NCBI GenBank assembly: GCA_021740385.1
Contig: JAIOZY010000005.1
Span: 105,098-169,097, forward strand
Length of the DNA stretch: 64,000 nucleotides
Source of the DNA: Prolixibacteraceae bacterium
GTDB lineage: Bacteria > Bacteroidota > Bacteroidia > Bacteroidales > Prolixibacteraceae
Direction of reading: 5' to 3'
Part shown: piece by piece, positions 27,601 to 35,683 of the stretch
How the letters are laid out: every line of letters starts with the position of its first letter
Position numbering within the stretch: the stretch's first letter is position 1
Position numbers and translations under genes: made by a program
The notes under the pieces: generated by a model
What the model was told of the DNA's origin: nothing
The model's database searches: none
The model's input: the letters and a program-made list of their open reading frames with translations, nothing else

Positions 27601-30348
27601 ACTAAGTTGCAGCCTTTCTCTGGTTTGCAGTCCGTCTTCAATTTCAATCCGGTACCATTGTTCCGAAGCCCATGTATAGCCATCGGGTTCGATGGTTATC
27701 ACAGCCTGACCGTCGACATTTTCAAAATAGAAATTGAATAAATCAAGGTCAGCATCCGGGTCGGCCGGGTCGAACGAATAAATGATTGCTCCGCCTAAAT
27801 ACTCGGGATCGGCTGAATAAGAATCCCCCCTGCGTATGCGGATGTATTTACCAATAAAGGTGTCTGATCCGGGTGTGTTTGTAATTTCGGTCCTGGTGCC
27901 TGCCGGTGATTCATCTTCAACGGGTGCAAACAGTTCCTGATCCCATGCCAGTGTAATAGTAGCACCATTGTCTACCATCGTTTCATTGTCGGCAGGGCTC
28001 CACAACCACAATCCTTCTTCTTCAGGATCTTCGCAAACAGCAACCGGTCCTGTATAAGCTTCTACACAGAACATGCCCACCTGTGGTGTAAGCAATTCGG
28101 TACCGTTAGGCCCGAAATTGGGATCATCCGGGCTGTCCTGAATGGTATTCGGATTAAGGGTAACAATAATGGTGGTGTCGTTAAACGTTCCACTTGGGAA
28201 AGCTACCCTTGGTACCAAGGTAAAGGTAAACGTTGCCGGGTCGTATGAACACTGTGAAGCATCCAACGCGAGTTCAACAGGAACAGCTGTCGGATTACTT
28301 GGTCCGTCTTCATCGTACATCACAGTAAAAATGCTGGTAACTTCAGCCCCTGTGTTAATGGCATTGCCGTAACCGGCAGCCATTTCAACGGCTTCGTTCA
28401 TTTCAACATAAATGGGGCCCATTTTCTTGATGCCGCCAATTCCATCGCCGTCAGCATCTGAACAACCACAGGCTACATCAAGTTCTTCATCGGGTTCATC
28501 ATCGGCAAGTTCGCCGCTCCATTCAACCACTTCGGGTGGAAGTATGTCGAGGGTCGACTCTTCGATTTTAAGAACACCGGTTGCATTGTAAGTTGATGAT
28601 GGAGCACCAACAATACTGTTGCTACCGCCACAAGCATCGTCCATGGCAAGGTAGTATACATTATAGTATGTACCGTGTGTGGAATCGAGTTCGGTAATCC
28701 TTTCGTGCCATGTACGTGTTGGGTCAAGTACATCAATATCACCTGCCTTTTCAAAAGTTATAACTTTATCATCAGTAGTTGAAGTTGTACCACGTGTGGC
28801 ATTATATGTATCACCAGGATCATGAATGGCATTCCACAATTCCTGTGCAGTTGGCTGCCAGTAATCAACATTATCGTCTTTGGTTACATCGTCGCGTTTT
28901 ACTACAATATAATATATAGTACCCACTTCGTTTAAACGGCCAAGAATGTCGAAAGTAGTACCATCGGCACTAGCCGTTACAGTTGAAGAAACAGGTGCGG
29001 AGTAATCTTCCGAGGTTAATGTTTCGGAATAAGCAGCAATGGCTTCACCATCGCCATCGTACATACCGGCAAGCACATCAACGGTGTAATCGGTATTCGA
29101 GGCAAGCCTGTCGTCTGATTCAGGAGTAGGATCGATAATGATCCGTACATCATTGCCATAATTAGAAACGCTTACGACATTAAAGTCGTCGCCCCCGTCG
29201 AGTTTAATAAATTGCTTTATATTCGAAGCATTAACGGCAACTTTAGCGCCACCAGAACCGAGCATGTAAAGTTCGGTCTGAACACTGCCATCGTCGATAA
29301 CGATTTCGATATTTTCTGTAGCCGTCGGGCATGTTTCACCGTCGAGCCAGTCAATGTGGTCAACTTCAGCAGCCACATCGTCTTTAGTACTCCAGTTCCA
29401 TTCGTAGTTTGTATTTACGCCATCCCAGAGGTGTTCTTCAGTTTGAACGCCATCTTCATAATGTTCGTCACAAATGATACCCGGGTGCACACGCAGGTAA
29501 TATTCTGCATTTGGTTCGAGCGGGTAATTGTCGGTGAACCAGAAACGCAAGGTATCGCCGCCATAAACGGGTCCGGGAATAATTGTTACCCCGCCCAGGT
29601 TATGGGCAACCACGTTTCCGCCATATTCACTGTTAAAACCGTCGGTAGAAGTATACAGGGCAAAATAGCCGTCTAACAGCCAGTCTTCACCTAATGCACT
29701 TCCCTGTGAAAAATCGTCGGTCCAGAAAACGTGGCGGTCGAATATTACTTCAAAATATTCATTGGCTGCAGACGCAGGACCTCCCTGGTTTGTAGAAACA
29801 TCCACTTCGTCATCTTCCGGGTTGAATTTTTCAACGGTTATTAGACCTTCGTGCAACGTGGTAAAGTCCCAATCGGGGACATTGTTCACACAAGGTAACA
29901 GGTTAACGGAATTATTATCTTCCAAACCGTCGAAAAATACTCCGCTACCATCTTTCACAGCATCTTCCGATACCGTAATGAAGTATGGAGTATACCCTTC
30001 CAACTCGTATTCGTTAAGAAGTTTAATGATAATCTTGTCTGCACTAAATGTGACCGACATGTTTTCGTCTGGTAACTGATAAAACGTCATCTCGTCACCG
30101 GGGTTGACCGGTATTTGAACAGTCAGTTTTTCAGTTCCAAGTTGATTGCTCAAGGCAATAACCCCAAGTCCGTTCGGGTAAACGTTTCGATCGAAATCGA
30201 TAACGAAGTCCCCGGTTCGCGAGGCACTGCATGAACCATCCGTTGGTGACAACGTACGGCCAAACGGAGCGCCTTGTGCAACGACTTGCAAGCTCAACAT
30301 GCCTAACAGCATGAAAACCTTAAAGAGCCGTGTAAATGATTTTCTCAT
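18667..30348 (-). CDS. Giant secreted multidomain Ig-like protein with T9SS sorting domain
   Basis: An 11.7-kb reading frame encoding 3893 residues, 18% of the window. It has a signal peptide (MRKSFTRLFKVFMLLGMLSL, cut near VVAQG) and then a long chain of roughly 100-200-residue modules resembling SbsA Ig-like (Big_5) domains. Their recurring elements are PxDGA..VDP near the start, AxITVVFxE strands, and ends such as WTFTTGDxTAP (for example FTTGENTAPFLVALTPALVE and IFTTGDETAPVVTLTADADT). Near the C-terminus (about 3665-3800) is an OB-like DUF5689-type domain (VDEVVITSGVVTAIDGNGYY). The last 83 residues are a type A sorting domain (VAVYPNPFDEYIQIEV ... ERIIKR). The chain is very acidic, suggesting calcium or surface polymer binding. 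Adhesin, gliding or polymer-binding roles are inferences; no catalytic domain was recognised. Confidence 0.9.
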   Translation of the reverse strand: MRKSFTRLFKVFMLLGMLSLQVVAQGAPFGRTLSPTDGSCSASRTGDFVIDFDRNVYPNGLGVIALSNQLGTEKLTVQIPVNPGDEMTFYQLPDENMSVTFSADKIIIKLLNEYELEGYTPYFITVSEDAVKDGSGVFFDGLEDNNSVNLLPCVNNVPDWDFTTLHEGLITVEKFNPEDDEVDVSTNQGGPASAANEYFEVIFDRHVFWTDDFSQGSALGEDWLLDGYFALYTSTDGFNSEYGGNVVAHNLGGVTIIPGPVYGGDTLRFWFTDNYPLEPNAEYYLRVHPGIICDEHYEDGVQTEEHLWDGVNTNYEWNWSTKDDVAAEVDHIDWLDGETCPTATENIEIVIDDGSVQTELYMLGSGGAKVAVNASNIKQFIKLDGGDDFNVVSVSNYGNDVRIIIDPTPESDDRLASNTDYTVDVLAGMYDGDGEAIAAYSETLTSEDYSAPVSSTVTASADGTTFDILGRLNEVGTIYYIVVKRDDVTKDDNVDYWQPTAQELWNAIHDPGDTYNATRGTTSTTDDKVITFEKAGDIDVLDPTRTWHERITELDSTHGTYYNVYYLAMDDACGGSNSIVGAPSSTYNATGVLKIEESTLDILPPEVVEWSGELADDEPDEELDVACGCSDADGDGIGGIKKMGPIYVEMNEAVEMAAGYGNAINTGAEVTSIFTVMYDEDGPSNPTAVPVELALDASQCSYDPATFTFTLVPRVAFPSGTFNDTTIIVTLNPNTIQDSPDDPNFGPNGTELLTPQVGMFCVEAYTGPVAVCEDPEEEGLWLWSPADNETMVDNGATITLAWDQELFAPVEDESPAGTRTEITNTPGSDTFIGKYIRIRRGDSYSADPEYLGGAIIYSFDPADPDADLDLFNFYFENVDGQAVITIEPDGYTWASEQWYRIEIEDGLQTRERLQLSWSDSEPSAYSTCSPYNYYMTFQAKDNRPPEISFYEDDVLNTPDAWIQLLEGAIIQPENYILVKIDEWVKLGFDGFQDLSYTDTIIDANALRPYFTLKDPAGELIPFDMKYFSLDVSTYEASVYIDPYNYPEAGDEDPNWVNCEEGLEVCFLGGAGELNPLYEGDIFEDDALNGVAPECDVFDIYCEPTPTQCLESITVNGIVVPNAPGDAGTDYLRDIGDITRLNLLTLDFEFGGAMDTIPGALLQLWAATGPTLIATINSDTGRDISPASDIIRYKFDLTTTTGWIDNEDYFVRITAPSMTSTSSVWDCDYPDPTVEAGVDTAVFFHTIDGTAPVVEDFIPDNDQTGPCLTDKDATDIIIAWDEPVTLGTGALELRREYGSGNIWVTSVNVADFVVDADFEIDGVPYGDTITFDVGELYNGVTEFCDLLLYGESYFFHMPEGFVENEVGLKNVAMTEDTVYTFCVGPNPPPTVLCDEYAPTGNIDTPLPEISIKFSEPVTPVDGARIQIHELGSPTSAVIQFDATQMHARNGGLEYYVTTEEVLSSAIPSFTEFEWDQCYQVNVDSAAFRDANGDHTVQVVTYDRDPIADAAYCEWEFCYRDEEPIAVQFWPEDGEVHVPVNAHLYAYLDDEPWVNSGGTVYPLVTSGSPGGVANAKQFFNVEYFNGSIWLGLLPSEYTLEFVGTDKQHLRITVYDNLGHDFDGDPGTANPTLQDETQYRLTVDGIVGINELIDINGNVTVNDTVVFTTEDITKPVVELTDACAGDESPNTIEFQARINEPGTIFWKVSNSVTNQEVTGSIDMTDEAAYPASVTQKVEGLNGVEDAYTFDVEVWACDDEIDAFDTEAEILAEWPWANNTIVSGDNFPGEEIERIQDFIPAPNWSVAPNPTGTCTLCDDDKPLLIATYPEFGVDTLFPLADSIVLVFNETVEVNDNDMQGWHINLRDFENNIGVPLAYEVIAGGATENPYGVDTTMIVLYPLDSTTVSGIAQQLVEYGTAGDRKDLDSERRYYLEIDRYAISDDDGCDAGVNYYPEVVGKSLWFKTADETAPCLVSVEPEDGAVCVDPNADITVVFEETNDLEVDMDANPDSLFIYIYRRSDHSVPHERLALLGPDVTMGRNDDGNWAVTLPTYLQFRSNEIYDVRLPAGVFKDEFDNTWWNCSPSYPDSGYSWSFTIIDYMEPVPTSTVIENLSYLDVALADSEYVAEVYLNLPAGHKLEWSKHYDVEDDDYPQHIATSSFFKIEFDEVMYVKNTEKTDDYATLHQTFNELAKAHTTTSDSLKQNMHLDDLYDMLTISWNLIDSTDETVLDGPKYIGGKWAGVRDYEIVDVDPGSQWIEVWVYNSEDHWSPLNTSVDYGFDSNSEYHVDLAANLLFEREDCTDETSYRPLEAEDDFLTIVTRDDVPPTLDVLDGETSVCGGICVNAEGPLTLQFNTVVVQTPYVGIDYDSEDWLDDWYSGDVNWWTEANLPLRRELLLPPNSGNEFLTIQRLVGAYYDTDDVLVWSWEDDVDVDDIEISVVDGKTTIDVIWDEDLYSENFYRVIFKGGTVKDQDRIPDGNVFLGDTCIFQVEDNNGPTVYDTYPQNGDDVDASVTGLWIEYDQPIKKGAGEIEVRWMHGQQNIVVPIEECVRVEAINQTADPDTILTNNDVLYIPFPEGEALMDFRTYYVIVPEGFVTDINDCHDIPSAAINLDVNGYYEWVFMVNDATPPIAIEFIPNDVRDEDGNLLEKLESVPRGSDLTIKFDENIEVDDCATGGLFIYYNDGLDGFDYGDDFGNFVEFIAYEDYKEITGSDPYHGLTTDMITFDPENLFENAGDYVIRATPYNTDTHCGIKDMSGHGWQEGVGDTITWTFTVTNDIEPMLAEKWPPYEHHMGSTTPPDDPWNFAANTAGWATADSLVMVFTDNGNPEDAAVNPGVPVPVAANDGYIKIYEYIYEVVGGVGTYEQERWDSIDVNADNVVFSGNTVTVYDVKLRDDIGEDPSGNDEFYYVIVDQGAIKNANEGSTAFFAGIGDAFEWRFQTDADDEFLGATDILTPNIADDSTDAQNLTLEVASLLQVEFEEGVEALADPDGMLQVFAEGVTDPVAEVQIMPEMCEGAVLTVELAEGVLVDETNYNVVLQAGALGDTSTVSTPMPEDFGGVGVWEFQTGDNTPPAPSTKSPAEDEECVLANIDLVMVFENESHGVTAGEGSITITDSNDVVIAELSIADAVISAAGDSVTFTVTNLPDTTVLTVNVPDSILFDGDPHSPLPNEAFTWSFTTGENTAPFLVALTPALVEADTVEMALEFSEVVEPVAGEVVIVGSDSIDAADFVSADGLIWTVEVDELASETWYNVTIAEGAFVDVNMGCTPNPVAETVDSFEVADILPPLASGSPTTAEDYVGLELNVQFDDAVAPATGNLVIYDAATDTVVETIAVGDFTATSNGDSLYVYTPTEVRYGLYYILIDAGAFVDADAAPVGVECPGITDPEEWTLAVVDPVFVDCYDIITPQRAERNVPVNTTISISFCDERIAPGTREDRFVTVGDQAEEQVEGENFFNYMVADSMIDGNTLTIEVEGLKENTTYSIIIAPGAITDEAGNEFAGITDANKWIFTTGDETAPVVTLTADADTINNETGVASITSSEVGTVYLAMDDVAPTAAGLEAAITEGKAVSGNALAADVPVEVSAEGLAEGTYKAYAIDGAGNIGEAENTVYVVDLPEIPIVTISEIQGMTDASPMVDEVVITSGVVTAIDGNGYYIQDANEEWSGIYVYDRTNNESVTRGSAVKVQATVAEYNDITELTDVTSLDYVAPMVVVEAKFVEEVTEAHEGLLVEVLGRSTVGATIGQSDDWTITSEAGVDHIISLYIYEDGDYDAELDYNYMVTGVVYGGNSEYKVEPRDEFDILNWSRINSIDEFGSNVAVYPNPFDEYIQIEVSSNVVVTKAVITNIAGQLVKEVINPNNTIPTSELRKGVYFISLHTVDGIAKTERIIKR

Positions 30349-30455
30349 AGCACTTGTTTTTTAATTGAACTTAATTGATTGATTGATTTTAATTTTATTT
30401 AATTTTTTCATCTTTACTCCTATATGCACCACTTGGCGCAGCACACAATAAGTTA

Positions 30456-30497
30456 CAAACGTATAAAATTTATTGACAATGTACAAAATATTGTACA
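30456..30497 (-). promoter_or_regulatory. Promoter and palindromic operator of the giant gene
   Basis: On the minus strand TTTG (30487-30484), a 20-nt spacer and TACGTTTG (30463-30456) match the Bacteroidota -33/-7 pattern, about 108 nt from the start codon. The perfect palindrome TGTACAA-AATA-TTGTACA (30480-30497) lies over the -33 box and fits a repressor or activator site. Confidence 0.7.
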
Positions 30498-30791
30498 ATA
30501 AATTCATCGCAATCTTTTCACGATGAATTCTTCAATTTTGCGTACATACTACTATTTTTTTCAAATAAAATCTGATAACTGGTTTTTTTAAAAAAAATCG
30601 ATTATTTCATCGAATAAAAATATAAAAAAATATTATTCGGCAACCCAATTATAATTATTTTTCGGAAACTCCGTTAAAATTAATGTCCAAATTGCGTTGC
30701 AAATGTGTAAAATTCAACAAAGGCGCAATATACAGAATTTTTTAAGGTAATAATTAATTAATATCTTTTTACTCAAATTTTCCGGTTTATT
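30498..30791. other. AT-rich gap upstream of the giant gene
   Basis: This stretch is strongly AT-rich (long A and T runs around 30580-30650), with no open frame or RNA fold that I can support. It separates the giant gene promoter from the small lipoprotein candidate. Confidence 0.5.
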
Positions 30792-31007
30792 ATGAAAAAT
30801 TTCAAACACGTGTTAACCCAATTACCTCAACTCTTCCTGATATGTATCGTTGTTTACATTTTTTCAGGTTGCAAAACCTGCGATTGCCCTTCGTACACAA
30901 AATCGGAAAACACAAAAAACATGCTGTATAACATGTTTTTGTCAAACGGTGCATTATTCGCTAATTTGGAGGCAGACGAATTGCTTTCCCCTCCAAGGTC
31001 CGTGTAA
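30792..31007 (+). CDS. Small putative lipoprotein
   Basis: A 71-residue frame with a Lys-containing N-terminus, one hydrophobic segment (about 13-25) and the lipobox-like IFSGC with Cys near residue 27, then CDC (KTCDCPSY) and a short polar tail. Lipoprotein signal features argue for a real secreted product anchored in a membrane. It lies divergent from the giant gene and upstream of gap. I recognise no family. It could be spurious; its codon use is too short to judge. Confidence 0.45.
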   Translation: MKNFKHVLTQLPQLFLICIVVYIFSGCKTCDCPSYTKSENTKNMLYNMFLSNGALFANLEADELLSPPRSV

Positions 31008-31228
31008 GCCTTTTTCTGTTTTCGCAAACATTAGCCAGGAAGAATTTTCATACAATAATACATATTGTAGCAAACCGCCCGATTCAATTTGTTTGTTACG
31101 AAATAATTATTGTTTTCAAAAAAACAGAACAGATACTTGATGTTTTTGATCAGAAGTGTTTATTTTGTGTCGCTTTTAACCGGGCAAACACTTTATAATA
31201 AATAAATTGCTAATAATTAAAACGATAA

Positions 31229-32245
<1,017 letters not shown>

Positions 32246-32267
32246 ACATTGTTTTTGATGATATTTT

Positions 32268-32300
32268 AAGAGGGGCTGTCTCAAAAGGCAGCCTCTTTTT
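32268..32300 (+). terminator. Terminator of gap
   Basis: AAGAGG with GCTG pairs with CAGC and CCTCTT across a loop containing TCTCAAAAGG (2-nt bulge), followed by a T-run. It is the only strong hairpin after gap. Confidence 0.75.
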
Positions 32301-32636
32301 CTTTGCTTTTAATTTATACGCTCATAATTTTTGCAATCGCCTTTTGAAACAGACTCTTCTTGAATCAAATTAAAAAGTTGGGGGAATTAAACTAAATTGA
32401 TATGATTAGAATTTTAACAATCTGAAGTAAATACATTTTAATTGATCCCTGAAATTTGTTGCCTCCCCCATGAAGTTAATTTGATCCCTCTTCTTATGCT
32501 TTAATTAGAATTTAACCCGAATTTTGAATTGATCAAGAATGTTTTGGGACAGATCGAAACAGATTTTATTAGTAGAAATTCCCACAGTAATTCTTATGCG
32601 GGTTCATACTAACGACCAACCTTACTCCTTGATATT

Positions 32637-32729
32637 ATGCGATTTACGTTTTTGATAGTACTGATTATCAATATCTTAGCTTGCCGTAATAAATCGAAAA
32701 TATCAAAAAAATCGAATTCTAACCTCTAA
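32637..32729 (+). CDS. Possible 30-residue mini-lipoprotein
   Basis: The frame encodes MRFTFLIVLIINILACRNKS and ten more residues, ending KKSNSNL. It has a hydrophobic stretch, an ILAC lipobox and a Lys-rich tail, a layout like tiny secreted lipoproteins. It lies inside the inverted-repeat element. Such a short frame can occur by chance in AT-rich sequence. Confidence 0.25.
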   Translation: MRFTFLIVLIINILACRNKSKISKKSNSNL

Positions 32730-32997
32730 AGTTCTAAACCTGAAATGTTAAATTTTCACTTATAAATGACTTATATTCCAACCGGTTAAAATGTGATTAA
32801 AAGAAAAGGGGCGAAATGTTAATGGCAAAAATTTGGAAGGAACATTTCATTTTATAAATTTGATACCGCTCTAAAATAATTTGAACAAGTTTTGTAAAAC
32901 TTTTCGGGTTCTTTGAAATGAGGAGTATTAGTATTTTTTACCAATAATGCTCGAACATTTTCAGTAATTAAAATAGTGTTAAACTAATCGCAATCCT

Positions 32998-33177
32998 ATG
33001 GAACAATTACTCAGAAATCCAATGCCCAGCATTGTAGCCGATCAGGAAACAGAACTTCAGGAAATTGGTATTATGCAAGCTTCACAAAGTTCAACTCCCG
33101 ATCTGGAGAGTGAGATTGAAAATGGAAATTTACAAGATTATCTTGACATTTACGGTGAATTGGAAGATAATGTATAA
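32998..33177 (+). CDS. Small acidic protein of unknown function (59 aa)
   Basis: The frame starts MEQLLRNPMPSIVADQETEL and ends LDIYGELEDNV, 59 residues with a marked acidic bias in the second half, no cysteine and no membrane segment. A perfect terminator follows its stop by two nt, which is the best evidence that it is a true transcription unit. I recognise no family. It might be a regulator or a peptide precursor, but no processing or modification genes are nearby, and it sits inside the putative inverted-repeat element. Confidence 0.5.
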   Translation: MEQLLRNPMPSIVADQETELQEIGIMQASQSSTPDLESEIENGNLQDYLDIYGELEDNV

Positions 33178-33179
33178 AA

Positions 33180-33202
33180 GGGACGGGAGTCCCTTTTTTT
33201 TA
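33180..33202 (+). terminator. Terminator directly after the 59-aa frame
   Basis: GGGAC, loop GGGA, GTCCC, then eight T: a textbook terminator starting 3 nt after the stop codon at 33175-33177. Confidence 0.85.
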
Positions 33203-33275
33203 TTTGTGAAACCCAATTTTAACAAGTAAAAAGGGATCAATTCAACTTTATGGTGGGACGCATTATTTCTATATA

Positions 33276-33315
33276 GAGGTTTGAGGTTGAGGTTGAGGTT
33301 AAGGTTGAGATTGAG
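33276..33315. repeat. Hexamer microsatellite (GAGGTT)n
   Basis: About six imperfect GAGGTT/AAGGTT/GAGATT units in tandem, just outside the right inverted repeat and 170 nt upstream of miaA. Confidence 0.8.
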
Positions 33316-33482
33316 ACGTAAAGATGGATTTATGGGAAATTGATAAAATAAATTGTTGTTATATCAGTTGTATCCGTCAACTTTTGAAATTTGATAAAAG
33401 GCAGGAGATTGAATCCATAAAAAGCTTCTTATTGCGTTGTTCATTTATTACAATTCACTTATTTTGCTACAAACTTGAGTAA

Positions 33483-34397
33483 ATGACCAAAAACCTTATA
33501 CTTATTTTAGGGCCCACGGCTATCGGGAAAACCAGAGTAAGCATACAAATTGCCAAACATTTCAACACCGAAATTATATCGGCCGATTCCCGTCAAATTT
33601 ACAGGGAGCTAAGCATCGGTACCGCTTTACCCAACGCTCAGCAACTTCATACTGTTAAACACCATTTAATCCACAACCATTCCATACACGAGTATTACAA
33701 CGCCGCACATTATGAAAAAGAGGCACTCGAAAAAATTGAACACCTTTTTCAAAAAAACGATACTGTTATCATGACAGGCGGCTCAATGTTGTACATTGAT
33801 GTTGTTTGTAACGGCATAGACGACCTGCCCGATGTTGACCCGGAAATAAGGGAAAACCTGACAAAACGGTTTCAAAACGAGGGACTCGAAAACCTGCGGC
33901 TCGAATTGAAAAAAATTGACCCGGCATATTACAAAACGGCCGATTTGAAAAACCCGAAACGGATACTTCACGCCCTCGAAATTTTTTACACAACAGGTAA
34001 AACCTATTCTTCAATGCTAACCCGGAAAAAGGTCAATCGTGATTTTAACATCGTAAAAATTGGGTTAAATACAAACCGGCAATTTTTACACGAAAGGATC
34101 AATAAAAGGGTTGACGAAATGATCGAAAACGGTTTAATTAAAGAAGCCCGCTCGGTTTTTCCTTACTGCCATTTAAATTCCTTAAACACGGTTGGGTATA
34201 AAGAATTATTTTTGCATTTTGAAAATAAACTTACATTAAACGAAGCTATCGAACGAATTAAACGCAATACCCGAAGATATGCCCGAAGACAAATTACCTG
34301 GTTCAGAAAAGACAAAGAAATAACATGGTTTGAACCCGAAGAGGTAAAAGAGATCATTAACAACATTGAGACTAAACTTACCGGGGTATCGAAATAA
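33483..34397 (+). CDS. miaA: tRNA dimethylallyltransferase
   Basis: Transfers the dimethylallyl group to N6 of A37 in tRNAs reading UNN codons. It has 304 residues. The P-loop LGPTAIGKT (8-16), the SADSRQIYRELSIGTALPNA segment (about 34-53), MTGGSMLYIDVVCNGIDDLP (near 98), and the C-terminal RNTRRYARRQITWFRKD (near 266) match MiaA. The 3' end is followed after 109 nt by a glycosyltransferase gene on the same strand, so co-transcription is possible. Confidence 0.96.
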   Translation: MTKNLILILGPTAIGKTRVSIQIAKHFNTEIISADSRQIYRELSIGTALPNAQQLHTVKHHLIHNHSIHEYYNAAHYEKEALEKIEHLFQKNDTVIMTGGSMLYIDVVCNGIDDLPDVDPEIRENLTKRFQNEGLENLRLELKKIDPAYYKTADLKNPKRILHALEIFYTTGKTYSSMLTRKKVNRDFNIVKIGLNTNRQFLHERINKRVDEMIENGLIKEARSVFPYCHLNSLNTVGYKELFLHFENKLTLNEAIERIKRNTRRYARRQITWFRKDKEITWFEPEEVKEIINNIETKLTGVSK

Positions 34398-34506
34398 AGT
34401 ATTAACCCCAAACTTCAATTCCGGGAATATCAAATGTGAATTTTTTAGCAACACGACCAAAATTATACTAATTTCACAACCATTTATTTCAACAAACCGA
34501 AAGCAG

Positions 34507-35640
34507 ATGAAGGTATTGATTTTGGGACCGGCAAACCCTTACCGGGGTGGCATTGCCGCGCTTAACGAGAGACTGGCCATTCAATTGAAACAAGAAGGAC
34601 ACGAAGTTGAAATCATCAACTTTACACTACAGTACCCGAAATTTCTTTTCCCGGGCAAAAGCCAGTTTACAAGTGATAAACCCCCGGCGGGGTTAAAAAT
34701 TACCCGGATGATCAATTCCATAAATCCGCTTAACTGGATAAGAACCGGGCATAAACTGCTCAAAAAAAAGGCCGACATGGTGGTTGTAAGGTTCTGGCTC
34801 CCGTTAATGGGACCTTCAACCGGTACTGTTTGTAAAATTTTGAGAAAAAACAAACAAACCAAAATAATCGCAATTGTCGATAACCTTATCCCCCACGAGA
34901 AACGAATGGGTGACAAATTATTAACCCGCTACTTCATAAACCAAACCGATGCACTTGTTGCCTTATCGGAATGTGTATATAACGACCTGGACCTTTTTAG
35001 AAAAAAACAACCTAAAAAACTGACCCCCCACCCCGTTTACGACCATTATGGTGAAATCATTTCACGTGAAGATGCATTGAAAAAACTGGGACTTGACGAC
35101 AAAACCGGGTACATACTGTTTTTTGGCTTTATCCGCGATTATAAAGGACTTGATATCCTGATAGAAGCAATGGCATCTGAATTATTAAAAAACATTAATG
35201 TAAAATTAATTGTAGCCGGTGAATTTTATGCCAACAAAGAAAAATACACTTCACTTATTGAAGAAAAGGGATTACAAAACAGGATCATACTTCACACAAA
35301 TTATATATCGGAAAAGGAAGTGGGTTACTATTTTTGTGCATCAAACATAATTGCACAACCTTATAAAACAGCAACTCAAAGTGGTGTTACCCAAATTGGT
35401 TATCACTTTAACAAGCCAATGCTGGTTAGCAATGTTGGCGGTTTACCCGAGATTATTGAACACCAGAAATGCGGCTATGTTGTTGAGCCAAAGCCTGATG
35501 CTATTGCAGAAGCATTACACGACTATTTTACACATAATCGGGAAGCCTACATGGTTAGTGAAGTAAAAAAAGCCAAAGAAAAATTTTCGTGGAATAATTT
35601 AACAAATGTGCTATTTGAATTGCATAAAATTTGTTCTTAA
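34507..35640 (+). CDS. Family 4 glycosyltransferase
   Basis: Predicted GT-B fold sugar transferase. I take the start at the ATG at 34507 (MKVLILGPANPYRGGIAALN), giving 377 residues; the longer frame from 34366 would overlap miaA and adds a non-conserved tail of 47. The N-terminal Rossmann half begins with the GGIA loop. The C-terminal half has the GT4 signatures GYILFFGFIRDYKGLDILIE (about 197-216), ASNIIAQPYKTATQSGVTQI (near 280) and VSNVGGLPEIIEHQKCGYVV. Donor and acceptor are unknown, and no other surface-polysaccharide genes flank it. Confidence 0.85.
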   Translation: MKVLILGPANPYRGGIAALNERLAIQLKQEGHEVEIINFTLQYPKFLFPGKSQFTSDKPPAGLKITRMINSINPLNWIRTGHKLLKKKADMVVVRFWLPLMGPSTGTVCKILRKNKQTKIIAIVDNLIPHEKRMGDKLLTRYFINQTDALVALSECVYNDLDLFRKKQPKKLTPHPVYDHYGEIISREDALKKLGLDDKTGYILFFGFIRDYKGLDILIEAMASELLKNINVKLIVAGEFYANKEKYTSLIEEKGLQNRIILHTNYISEKEVGYYFCASNIIAQPYKTATQSGVTQIGYHFNKPMLVSNVGGLPEIIEHQKCGYVVEPKPDAIAEALHDYFTHNREAYMVSEVKKAKEKFSWNNLTNVLFELHKICS

Positions 35641-35683
35641 TTCAAATTGGATTATTATTGTTTTATTGAAATTTAGATAAAAA

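Larger units (their letters stand above)
32465..33257. mobile_element. Putative element bounded by a 25-bp inverted repeat
   Basis: CCCCCATGAAGTTAATTTGA.. at 32465-32489 is matched, in reverse complement, by 33232-33257 at 21 of 25 positions; both arms share the TTGATCCCT core. A further copy of the core in direct orientation lies at 32437-32450 (TTTTAATTGATCCCT), so the left side has more than one repeat. Multiple short repeats at the ends with a GATCAA core recall the ends of IS21-type elements, but no istA or istB is present. The inside (about 740 nt) holds only two tiny reading frames. It may be a decayed IS or a MITE. Confidence 0.45.

Noticed and set aside
18667..30348. Many plus-strand and other-frame ORFs across the giant gene
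   Set aside because: The uninterrupted 3893-codon minus-strand frame with signal peptide and sorting domain explains the region. The shadow frames have low-complexity S/T-rich composition from complementary codons.
32301..32636. Remnant transposase coding inside or left of the inverted-repeat element
   Set aside because: No frame shows IstA, IstB or DDE motifs that I can read.
34366..34506. Longer start of the glycosyltransferase
   Set aside because: It overlaps miaA and adds 47 residues without family similarity; the ATG at 34507 begins exactly at the conserved MKVLILGPA.
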